NCBI RefSeq assembly: GCF_026151205.1
Contig: NC_087078.1
Span: forward strand, 9,688,675-9,752,674
Direction of reading: 5' to 3'
Length of the DNA stretch: 64,000 nt
DNA from: Bolinopsis microptera
Lineage: Eukaryota; Ctenophora; Tentaculata; Lobata; Bolinopsidae
Within the stretch, counting starts at the first letter, position 1, and each line of letters begins with the position of its first letter. Shown piece after piece: positions 11,782 through 22,900 of the stretch. Position numbers and translations under genes: made by a program. The notes below the pieces were generated by a model. That model did not search any database and was not told the DNA's origin. It worked only from the letters and a program-made list of their open reading frames with translations.

Positions 11782-12045
11782 ATGCAACGTCTAAGCATAG
11801 TCCACGACCCCATGATCAGGCGAATCAGCAGGATAGAGGAACCAGTCATGACGGAGGCGGTGAGGAGGGTCAGCAGAGCGGGGAATGTAGCGGTGAGAAG
11901 AGTGAGTCATGTTGGTGGGGAGGCGGTGAGAAGGGTGAGTCATGCTGGTGGGGAGGCGGTGAGAAGGGTGAGCACGGCGACTGTACGGAGGGCAGGGAGA
12001 ATGAGTACCGTGAAGACGCCTGACCTGCAAGAATCTCCTGCCGAG
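11782..12045 (+). CDS. Candidate first exon with RRxS array
   Basis: An 88-codon open stretch from the ATG at 11782 to a GAG|GTTTGT donor (phase 0). It encodes a basic N-terminus with RRIS once and RRVS four times, plus RRAG and RMS, built partly from an 11-residue (33-bp) repeat with the core EAVRRVSHAGG. RRxS is the consensus for protein kinase A and related basophilic kinases, so a regulated cytosolic tail is plausible. A phase-0 acceptor before 15312 would join it in frame to the exon at 15315-15388 and so to the transporter gene. That link is inference; it could instead belong to another gene, or be a non-coding minisatellite that is open by chance. Four copies of GACCGCTAAAA lie just upstream (11708-11752). 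Confidence 0.4.
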
Positions 12046-14150
12046 GTTTGTTATTTTTATTGTTCTACTTTTTTGGTTTTCTGCAGGTTCTGAGAGGGAA
12101 TGTAAAAATGTTTTTTTTTTCGGAGCACTATGAAAATCATCTGATTGTCATCATCGTTAGATTTTCAACTTCTTATTGCTGCCTCAATGTTCGGTGTAGC
12201 ACCTCAACTCAGAGCAGCCCAGATTTAAGTTTAGCTCTTAAGGTTTATCAATTTTATTTTGTTATTGTAAGCAAGGAGTGCTCTCAAATTCTGGAACATT
12301 CAGAAATTTCGAAATTAGAAACAAACATTTCTCACATGATATAAGGCGTAATCAAAGCACCTGCTTATCGAATATCGGCCTATCCGATAATGTCCATTAC
12401 CCAATTTATTTAACAATCGAATTAACTGTATCAGGTTCCAAGCTTGTCTTTGGCAGACTTAATTCCCAACACGTTAATAGAGTTCCAACTCGTGGTCCAA
12501 ACACGTGACCATGAACACGTGATAGGGGCGTGAACTGAGTACTTAATCCTAATCCTGTATAACCCTAGACATTGAGGTACTTCAGCTACCAGAAGTTTAA
12601 AAGAAACTGACGTAACTTCAGTTTTAACATGAGTCAAAAGCCTACTCAAGGAGACAGACTGTAGATTAGTAGATACTCAGGATTTTAAACTGTCGTGTAT
12701 GTCGTGTATGTTAAAATGAAAAAGAGACTAACCTTAACTTCCATGGAACAATTGACGAATATGAAATTAATCCTATTTTGTTCTCACGTCAATATTCTAA
12801 AGACCCTTTGTTTCAATTTGGCACTCGAAGCAGTTGTTTGAACGGATTTTAATTTTGTTATTTAAAAATGTAGTCAAAACTCCCATTCAGTTAAGACAAA
12901 CACTAAAATAAAAGTCAATCTAAGTTATAGGATGGTCACAGTAAGTTGGGACAGTCCTTCATATTAATAACAGCTTGTACTAATACGGAATTGTATTCGT
13001 ACGATCGATTAAATGATCTCAGCTCTAATAAAGTAACAATAAGCTATTAAACATGACCAATCCATTAGACATATGATACCACATGATTATCACATGACAC
13101 TGGCACACACGTGAAACTTTAACCCGTTCCACCAATATGGATTAGCCTATTAATTTCATCAAATGATTGCTTGATAAACATAAAGTACAGGTTAATCGGC
13201 TTGATATCAAGTTTACGCAGATTGCTTCCTAAACGTCGAGCCTCATCACTATTCTGGAGTTAAGAGGATTATTTGCTTTGTGCTTTTACAATTAACTTGA
13301 TTTTGTCACGCTTTTAATGGCAAGTTGAGGCTCTCTTGTTTTAGATTTGTTTCGTTGTGGTATTTGATTTTTAGTAGTTATTAAGTTAATCTAACTAAAC
13401 TAAAACTCTTATCTCGCTTAATGAAATGTCCATCATGACCGTGCACCCCCTCCCTTGTCGGCTGATTTTGTAATATATGTGATCGACCCTTATAATACCG
13501 TCATTTCATTAGTATTCGGCGACCTGATTCGGGCTTCTTGGATACTACCTCAATTGATAACCATTCTAAATTTTGTTCGTGTGTCGTTTTGTACGCTTCA
13601 AGTTCATTTCTTCGTGCCCCCAGATAAACCAGTCATTTTAACTCGTCCTAACCTTGTAATTAAACAACAGCAACATTTACAACAATCAATACTTATTACT
13701 TATCTTCAATACTTTAATTAACATATTGCTTTATTTAAATTTAAAGACAATCGCCAAAATATCAGCTGAGTTTGCAGAGGTTAAAAACAGGCTTGGAAGT
13801 TCTAATTACAAACTTCAAGATAAGGTTAATATAGCTTCAAAATTCTATCATTCTATTTATCACTTTAAAATTAGGTACAGGATCAGCTGTCCTAGATTGG
13901 GATGGACCATTTTTAGAGTATTTAATGATTCAACCAGGCTATTTATCAAATATTGAGATAAAGTGTCGTTCGGAATATTATTTAAAATTCGTATGATCAA
14001 GGCTGGGAGTATGGCATATTGTAACCGTATGTAAGGGTTCAAGGATTATCTTCAGAGATTTAGGGTCAAGTTAAAGCTTGCTGGCTAACGACCTAGGAAT
14101 CAAACAAGATAAAGTGATGAGGGCCGTGGTAATTTGTTGTAAACCCTATA
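12046..14150. other. Intergenic or long first intron
   Basis: I see no supported exon. A possible acceptor (TTTAAAG at about 13745) precedes a short open stretch to about 13825, but it matches no family and was not called. Confidence 0.35.
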
Positions 14151-14154
14151 ATAA

Positions 14155-14606
14155 TCTTACTATATATAAAGCGAGACAATAGGGTTCCGTACCATTTTAC
14201 TGACACCATGGCATCAACTTTAACGCGACTTTCCGCAAAAACCGTAAAAGAAATACAACTTTTTTGGCTGGGCCAAATGCTTTAATGACCTTCACATCAG
14301 CATAAAAAAGTAACAATTTTGCCAAGGAATAAGAATTTTAGTGCCCAAAATTTGGGCCCCCAAGTAGTGTCAAAAACGCGAATTAAATAGGTAATAATTG
14401 TTTTAGTCTCTCCGGTCTTGACACCACTTTAGGGTTAGACGGGTTCCTGCTAGTTAATTATAATTTCTTGGCCAATTTTTTATTTTTTCATGCTGATTTG
14501 GAGGCCATTAAAGCATTTGACCCAGTCAAAAAAGTTTCAGTTGACTGGTTTTTGCAGAAATTCGCGTTAAAGTTGATATATCGTCTCGCTTTATATATAG
14601 TAAGAT
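14155..14606. mobile_element. MITE with about 23-bp terminal inverted repeats
   Basis: The ends read TCTTACTATATATAAAGCGA and its reverse complement. Inner blocks (GCATCAACTTTAACGCG, CAAATGCTTTAATG) are also inverted between the halves, so the roughly 450-bp element folds back along most of its length. No coding capacity. I could not fix the target-site duplication. Confidence 0.75.
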
Positions 14607-15314
14607 GCCTGATAAACAGCCGAAAGTACATTGCAAGGATCTTCTGAAGTAGATGTGCAGTGCACTATAATTTAGTGTCCTAGCCAAAGTTATGGCTGAC
14701 TTTGGTTAAAATATAAATGAAAGGAGGTAGATTAAAATTTGAAACATCAATATCAAGCTGAATGCTGAGCTATTTTAATTCAAAATGAACCTAAAGTAAG
14801 TATATCGATATTCACACTTTATCTTCATTCTTCGGAAAAATGTCGATAAAATCGAAATCAGCGAAATAAATACGGGCATAAGACTAAAACAAGTGCCATG
14901 AAAAACGTAATCGAAAAGTTCATTAGTCGAAAATTTGAAATAAAAATCATACACACAATTCTATTTACTTGTAATTTAAATTTGTCAGATTCTTTAATTC
15001 TGTTTAACTCTGTTTTGGTTAAAGTTATCGTTTTTTACTGTTGGATATGAGATAACCAAGCTATTATAGTTAACGATTCTAAACTGCAGAAGCTTAAAAT
15101 CGTCGAAGCGAAGGAATTTGTCCCTCTTTCAATTCCGATATCAACAACAAAAATTGTTAGTTTAAAACAAGTTAAAGTTACAACAAAACTAATAAACTAG
15201 ATAATATACAACTTAAACTTTTTTGACTGGTTCAAATGCTTTAGTGGCCTAGTGACGGACGCCTGAAAACCTAACAAAGTCAAGGCTCTTAAAAAACCTA
15301 ATATCTTTAAGGAA

Positions 15315-15388
15315 ATGGGGAAAGGTTTGGAGGACGGTGTTGTTATCCGTAACGAAGCTGTATCTGACGTTAAAGATCTCGCTCACAT
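15315..15388 (+). CDS. OATP alternative first exon 1a
   Basis: ATG at 15315, 24 codons plus two bases, then AT|GTAAGT, a strong donor. The peptide is acidic (MGKGLEDGVVIRNEAV...). The exon ends in phase 2, the phase required by the common exon 2 at 18250, where the split codon becomes Ile. A CTTTAAG acceptor directly upstream (exon start 15312) would also allow it to be an internal exon entered in phase 0. Confidence 0.5.
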
Positions 15389-16806
15389 GTAAGTTTTTAT
15401 AATTATTGTACGAATCAATCAATCAACTTTTTCAGCTTGAAATAAAATTAAATGAAATTAAAAAATTAAAGCTTGTAATCTTTCGTTTAATTTTTAGCAT
15501 GAAGTAAACTAAATTTTAGAGGAAATAATAGTCGGTACTTGAAAACTGGATTGATTTTTATCATCATATTTTATGCTAAATATGCGTTTCTCACTTTTAA
15601 GAAGTTAATGACGAAGGATCTAATAATAACAGCTGACCATATTATACAGCTTTCGCAGATTCCATGTCTTATCAACATCTTATCAATTACAAGAACTGTG
15701 CGCCATTAACAAGTTAACATATCCAACAACGCTCACGTCTGGCATATAATATAGTATGGGGATAAATACCAATTCAGATTTCTAGTATCGATCAGACGTT
15801 TTATACTGATGGCCACAAACCCATTATCGGGGCGAGAGTCCTTAAGCTTTCAAGTGTGTCCATTATATACTTATAGTGATTATTAATTTAAGTTCAGCTT
15901 ACAAAAACTGATAACAACCTTATCTTTTATCTTTAAATTAAGGCTGATTGTTGCGATTAATTTGCTTTGATTGTGTTGCATCAATGAATTAAATTGCATG
16001 ATGGATTTAATGATTGCTGTCACAAATAACCAGTTGCAAATTTGGTGTTGTATCACGAACACGACTCCTATAATTCGTTTTACTTTTACCAGCAGGTGTT
16101 CCTTTTTTTCATAACTTCTGAACAACGTAGCTAACATGTAGGTAGTTAATTTAGTAACGTAAGATGAGAGAGTCTGAAAATTGTGATGTTGTTTATAACG
16201 AATTTTTGCTATATTCACATCGCTCTCGTGTAATAAGATCACCAGTTGTATTGATGGGTTAACGTTGTTGTTGTACATAATATGCACATAATATGCTAGT
16301 ATGCACACGTACCATCACTTAAAAACAACGTTGTTAAAATGTAATTTGTAGGTAATACTCTGCCAATAATAATCTTTATTACTGTGAGATTTAAAGCTGC
16401 AAATAAGCTTTGGAGACTTGGATAAATGCCATAGTGTTAAATAATGATTGCAGCTCAGGACTAAAACTCATTATTCTTGGCGATGCTAATAATTAAAGGA
16501 TCTTAATATAATATAATTAATGTTTCAATTGTATCGATTAACGTTTACTGTGACTTAATAGGCCATTAATTTCTAGCTTAACATAACCCCGATATTGCTA
16601 GGTAAATAATGATTAAATTAGTAGGTGAAGTCTAAGATGTCCAATCAGTCTATCAAAAACATTTAAGTTTGCACAGTCAATTATAACGATGCACTTTTGA
16701 TTGATCTTGCAATTATTTTTGTTCTTTTCCCTGATAAATCTTATTTACTATTTTCCCGCAAGTAATTCCCGATTAACCTTTCTTTGCTTGTTTGTTAAAG
16801 TTCGCT

Positions 16807-16910
16807 ATGAGCTCCAACAAAGTTAAGTTCTCCATCGACTCCAGTAAGGTCCATCACAACAGAGCTGCACAAGATTTCAGCACAGATCCGGAGGCCCCAA
16901 AGATGACATA
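16807..16910 (+). CDS. OATP alternative first exon 1b
   Basis: ATG at 16807, 34 codons plus two bases, donor TA|GTAAGT. The peptide begins MSSNKVKFSIDSSKVHHN and is cytosolic in character. It splices in phase 2 to 18250, completing a Tyr codon. I used it as the reference start because the context and donor are the best of the four. Confidence 0.6.
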
Positions 16911-19900
16911 GTAAGTTGTTCTCTAAATTCAGAATAATTCATTTACGAAGCTAGTGGTAATTGACATGTCATAGGAAGGTGAACTGAACCAACATGAATG
17001 ACAATCTAGACTCTAAGATGCGTTCAATCGTACAACATTTCATTTAATTATAATCAATATATGTGCGAGGTTGCACCTTCCTTGATTCCCGCTAAATTCC
17101 TAATCCGTGTTCATTGAATGGATGTGAAGTTTATCAGAACCTTATCAGAACTTGTAAGATAAAACCGTTTACAGCTCATGTATTAACCTCTTAATTTGGA
17201 GCCTTTAGGTATCCTCATTTGAGTAGCAAAAAATTGGTGCCTGATTTCGTTCTTTGATTTGACGCGTCCATTTCCAGTCTATTTCCTGCCCATTTCTATT
17301 TCGATCTGTTTTTGGCTCGTACTAGAACATGGAGTTTAACATGGATCAGCCTGAAAGCTCGTATCATCCTTTACAAACTACAGATGAAGGGTATGGCGAA
17401 CAACTTGTTGATAAGACAGTTTTTAACCTTGGTTTTAGACCAATATGGTAACCTTATACGTGCAGGAGGATCCTGAACGGTGCCCGTTTTCTTGAATTTC
17501 TCTCAAACGCGACCCTTTCTCGTTCATTTCTTGTCCATTTCCTGCATATTTCTAATTCAATCTGTGTTTTTTTTGATTTATTGGGTGGTATAGAACATGG
17601 AATTTGACAGGGAACAGCCTGAGAGCTCGTATCGTCCTTTACAAACTACAGATGAATGGTGTGGTTAATAATTTGTTGATAAACCTTGAACGTGCTGCAG
17701 GATCCCTCCCGGCTACCTTACCTCTGTAACCCTAACAGCTAACACATAAACTGTAGATTCTAGCCTTTACTCTAACCTTAACACCCTTTACTCTTACCTT
17801 AACACCCTTTACTCTTACCTTAACACCCTTTACTCTAACCTTAACACCCTTTACTCTAACCTTAACACCCTTTACTCTAACCTTAACACCCTTTACTCTA
17901 ACCTTAACACCCTTTACTCTAACCTTAACACCCTTTACTCTAACCTTAACACCCTTTACTCTAACCTTAACACCCTTAACACCCTTTACTCTTACCTTAA
18001 CACCCTTTACTCTAACCTTAACACCCTTTACTCTTACCTTAACACCCTTTACTCTTACCTTAACACCCTTTACTCTTACCTTAACACCCTTTACTCTTAC
18101 CTTAACACCCTTTACTCTTACCTTCACACCCTAATGACACACTATCTAAATCTTAATCCATAAGAGAGAACTTTATATCTGTATATGCAGTGTTTCGATC
18201 CTTAAGGGTTCAAACCCGGGCTGTTAATAAAGCGTTGGTTTACTTTCAGTGAGGTAGAAGAGAAGGATGACCGCAAAACCTCTCAAATGGGTGTGTTTGG
18301 GTGGAGACCCAGGTTTCTTGAGGTGAGCAGAATTTGTTTTTGTTTCTGTTTACATTTTGCGATCGTATCAAGGAACGACAATATCCTTTTCAAGGAAGCG
18401 CCCAGTTTGACGCCCAGTTTGACTCTAACCTCTCCTCAATTTCAGTGTCTTAACCAGCCGGTCATATTTGTTGTATTCTTTGGTATTGGTAATCTGTTTA
18501 CCGTGATGTCGTTTGGAGTCCTCAGCGTATACCTTACAACCTTAGAGAAAACATTCAACTTGAACTCTAAAGAAACAGGTTAGACTGTAAGCTTCACTTT
18601 CAAACCGCATAAAGTATAAAATTAATTTATATTTGTCGGTCAACCATTTAAACTTCTCGTTAAATCAACTCCCATTTTGATTATGGTCTAATGATTTGAT
18701 TAAAATCGATCAACTGCCAAGTTTCAACAAATTGATTTGATTTGGCAGGAAATAATTGAGAAATATGGTCCATGGTGCAAATGATAATTTGACGACAATA
18801 GCGAATATTTAGACAACTGACCAATTGAATTTGATTTTGCTTCGGGCATGTTCTCCAGCTGCACAATTTGTCTTTGTGAATAACAGCTGGGTTCATGCTA
18901 CTGGACAAAGCATGATTTTAATGATAATTTATCGTTTTCAGGAGTAATCCTCCTTGGGAACGACATATCTGGACTCTTCGCCTCACTTATCCTAGCCAAC
19001 TACTGCAGCTCTAAGAAAATCCGGTGGATAGCTATTGGCATGTTTGCTGTTGTATTGTCGTGTCTTCTACCAGCCATGGCTACTCTATTTGCAGAGGTTT
19101 CTATAACTAAGTGACTAAATTACTTCAATACGGTATTTCCAAGCTTGAAATATAAGACTTTTATAAAAACTATGACGATTAGACTAAGAGACAGGGAACT
19201 ACATACAATGGGCTACAAGAGAAATCAACTTGTCTGATAAGCAAAGGTTTTAATCAATCTAGCAAAGGTTTTAATCAATCTAGCAAAGGTTTTAATCAAT
19301 CTAGCAAAGGTTTTAATCAATCTAGCAAAGGTTTTAATCAATCTAGCAAAGGTTTTAATCAATCTAACAAATGTTTTAATCAACCTAGCAAAGGTTTTAA
19401 TCAACCTAGCAAAGGTTTTAATCAATCTAACAAAGGTTTTAATCAATCTAACAAAGGTTTTAATCAATCTAGCAAAGGTTTTAATCAATCTAGCAAAGGT
19501 TTTAATCAATCTAGCAAAGGTTTTAATCAATCTAGCAAAGGTTTTAATCAATCTAACAAAGGTTTTAATCAATCTAGCAAAGGTTTTAATCAATCTAGCA
19601 AAGGTTTTAATCAATCTAACAAAGGTTTTAATCAATCTAGCAAAGGTTTTAATCAATCTAACAAAGGTTTTAATCAATCTAGCAAAGGTTTTAGTCAATC
19701 TAGCAAAGGTTTTAATCAATCTAGCAAAGGTTTTAATCAACCTAGCAAAGGTTTTAATCAATCTAGCAAAAGTTTTAATCAATCTAGCAAAGGTTTTAAT
19801 CAATCTAGCAAAGGTTTTAATCAATCTAGCAAAGGTTTTAATCAATCTAGCAAAGGTTTTAATCAATCTAGCAAAGGTTTTAATCAATCTAGCAAAGGTT

Positions 19901-22900
19901 TTAATCAATCTAACAAAGGTTTTAATCAATCTAGCAAAGGTTTTAATCAATCTAGCAAAGGTTTTAATCAGTCTAGCAAAGGTTTTAATCAATCTAGTAA
20001 AGGTTTTAATCAATCTAGCAAAAGTTTTAATCAATCTAGCAAAGGTTTTAATCAATCTAGCAAAGGTTTTAATCAATCTAGCAAAGGTTTTAATCAAACA
20101 AACTGCCTGATTTCAGTATCCTGAAATGAACAAGGACGCCTTTGTACCGAGTATGGAGGGTATCAGAGGTTTATGTGACCTTAGTGAAAAGGGGTTCGGT
20201 CCACCGCCTCAGACAGATGGTAGCTATGCAGTTCGGAACCACGGGCTGTTCTGGCTCTTTGTTGCTGGATCTCTTGTCTTGGTAAATAGAGACGGGAAAT
20301 TTTATTTGAAATTGTGTATGATTGAAAAACATTTTATGGGTTTATTTGCTAGCAAGGACATTAATTCAATTTCCGTCTGAGTTAATACCAGATTGATTCA
20401 TATTGAACAAACGGTAATTCATACAATCCTTCTAAAACAATGTTAACACAGGGTATAGGTGGCTCACCCCCGGGTATAGCTGGCCCCACCTACATGGACG
20501 AAATGTACACACAGAAAGAGTTTGGTATCGCTATCTCCCTCCTGTACATAATCACCTTTGTAGGTAGGGTTCATTTCCATTGTTCTTCTTTTTAGGAACT
20601 GATATTAACCGAGTTTCTGATTCAGGATGTTACTGAAGATAGTATTGAAAATGTTTTAACACCTCAGAACTGCATGTATGACTACAGCTCAACCTGCTCA
20701 GTCTGACCAATTGGGAAATTTAAACCCACCTTTGTAGGGTTCCCCATCTCAGTGCTGTTCGCGGGGGCCTCCCTTGACATGTACGTGACTCTGGACCCCC
20801 CGGAGGGAATGAACCCCAGCAGACCCGAGTGGGTGGGGGCCTGGTGGTTAGGGTTCCTGGTGCCGGCTGTGGTGATCTTCTTTGTGAGCTTCATTGTCAT
20901 GTTGTTTCCTACTCAGATGCCTGCTGCTAAGGTCAGTGGTATAGTGTGTTTTGTAATTCAAAGCAAGCTTGTTTCTTTTTTCTCATTATTAGACTAGATT
21001 ATAGTCTTGCAGACATTCAATATCACATTATTGTAGATTATAGTTACACCAGATTATGCCATTTTATATTCCAACCATTGCAGAGGGTGTTATCAGACAA
21101 GATAAAAAAGGGTATCACAACTGCAGTGGAAAAGAAGAACGAACTCCATCGTTCGATATTGGATATAACCAGAGATACGATCCCTGTAGCGAAGAGGATA
21201 CTGAAGAACAAGTCCCTGAACTGCCTTGTGTTTGGGGACGCACTTGTTTTCTTACAGATTGGATCTATAAGTTACCTTCCAAAGATGTATGCCATAGCTT
21301 TTAGGTGAGTTGAATACAGGATCGTCCGAGCTCGATCATAAATTTACCAGGGTGTGGATCACAGAACTTCTTGTCTTATAACTTCTTGTCTTATAACTCC
21401 TTCTTAACTTCTTCTTAATCCCTTCAATTTTATCATTTCCAATGACAAACCAAGCAGAAGATATATATATTTCCCATTAGCAGTCAAGGACAAAAAAGTC
21501 ATACACCAAATGGACATTATATGTTATGAATTGTTTTACATCTTTTTAATAAAAAGATGTAAAACAATTCATAACACATAAAAAAGTTTTTATTCTGTAA
21601 AATGTGCTTAAATTAAATTTCTTGTTTCATTGATTTTACTTCAGACTAGGGTTCTCTGAGGTTGGAACAGTTATTGGAGTAACAAACGTGGTTGCTTTTG
21701 TTTTGGGTCTTGTCCTGGGTGGAGCTATCATGAGGATCAAAGATTGGCATCGTGAGTTATAGATTTAAACTAGTCTTATCAATTTCTTTCTTTATGTTTC
21801 TGAGTTATAGCCTTCATCATTAGTCCATTTTTACCTTACAAATATCATTCGTGCCATATTTACTTCTTATTTAAGATTTTCAGTCTTGGTTTCCTATCAA
21901 ATTCATTCACTGATCTCATTAACGGATCATCAGGTATCATGTAATCATCTTCTAAATCGTTCTCACTCAAACTTCAATATTTCAGCTAAAAAGTTGCTGC
22001 TAATTTACGCGGTAGCAGTCCTAGTGTCCACCCCCTTTACAGCAAGTCTTTTCTACCGTTGTGACTCAAATACAGTGGGAGGAGTCGACATTATATATCC
22101 CAACAGCAATGCCAGGTCAGACTAATCCCTTTGTTGAAGTCAACCTAATACCTTTCTTGAAGTTAGACGAAATTGTTGTATGGTCATATTGGCAGTTGCA
22201 GTTCCAACTGTTTATATTCTGATCTTGATTAATTTTGTTTTCTATACTTTACGTTTTTATGTATGTCAGTATTCGAGTATTTGTTCAGTATTTTAGCGCA
22301 GTATTTTAGGGCGGATTTTAGCGCACGATATTTAGTGCAGTAAGGTAGAGTTTTTGGTGATCAGGAGTTTTTTGTTTATTGTTTTGGATATTGGAGTGAG
22401 GGTTGAGAAATATTGAGATTGTACTTGCAAATAACAATTTTACAGTGATCAAGCTGATCTTATGTCCAATTTTCGATTTCAATTCAGTTGTTAAATGGCC
22501 ACTAGTTTTTAACATGAAACATTTTCAGTACCCCGGCGTTCCTAGACACATGTAACGAAGACTGTAAATGCAACACAGTATTCCCCTCTTTCGTGTGTGA
22601 CACCTCAGATCAAACCACCTACTTCTCCCAGTGTCATGCTGGCTGTTTGGGAGGAGAGCTTAACGACCCTGCTGACATCAAATCAGTGAGTCTTACCCCA
22701 CAAATCTGGAATCACCATAGTTACCATAGTGTTATATGTGAATTCTTAGTCGAAATCCTTGAAATCAAATTTTTCAACAAAAATCGATATGAAGTACGTT
22801 TGATCGGTTTTGTTGTGTTGGCTGGTTACAGTTACACCGGGTGCAAAAAATTTAACTACAGGGAGTAAAAGAGTACTCAGAATGTGGGTGTACAGCAGGG

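Noticed and set aside
15883-16308. 141-codon minus-strand ORF
   Set aside because: No domain, AT-rich codon use, lies in an intron of the OATP gene and has no splice or promoter support.
17732-18127. 131-codon minus-strand frame of KVRVKGV repeats
   Set aside because: It is the 21-bp intronic minisatellite read in a frame without stops; period divisible by three explains it.
18195-18225. tRNA-like GGGTTCAAACCCGGG
   Set aside because: It resembles a T-arm only; no acceptor or anticodon stem can be formed around it.
19225-20097. 290-codon minus-strand frame of IKTFARL repeats
   Set aside because: Same reason: a 21-bp intronic minisatellite between two well-supported OATP exons on the other strand.
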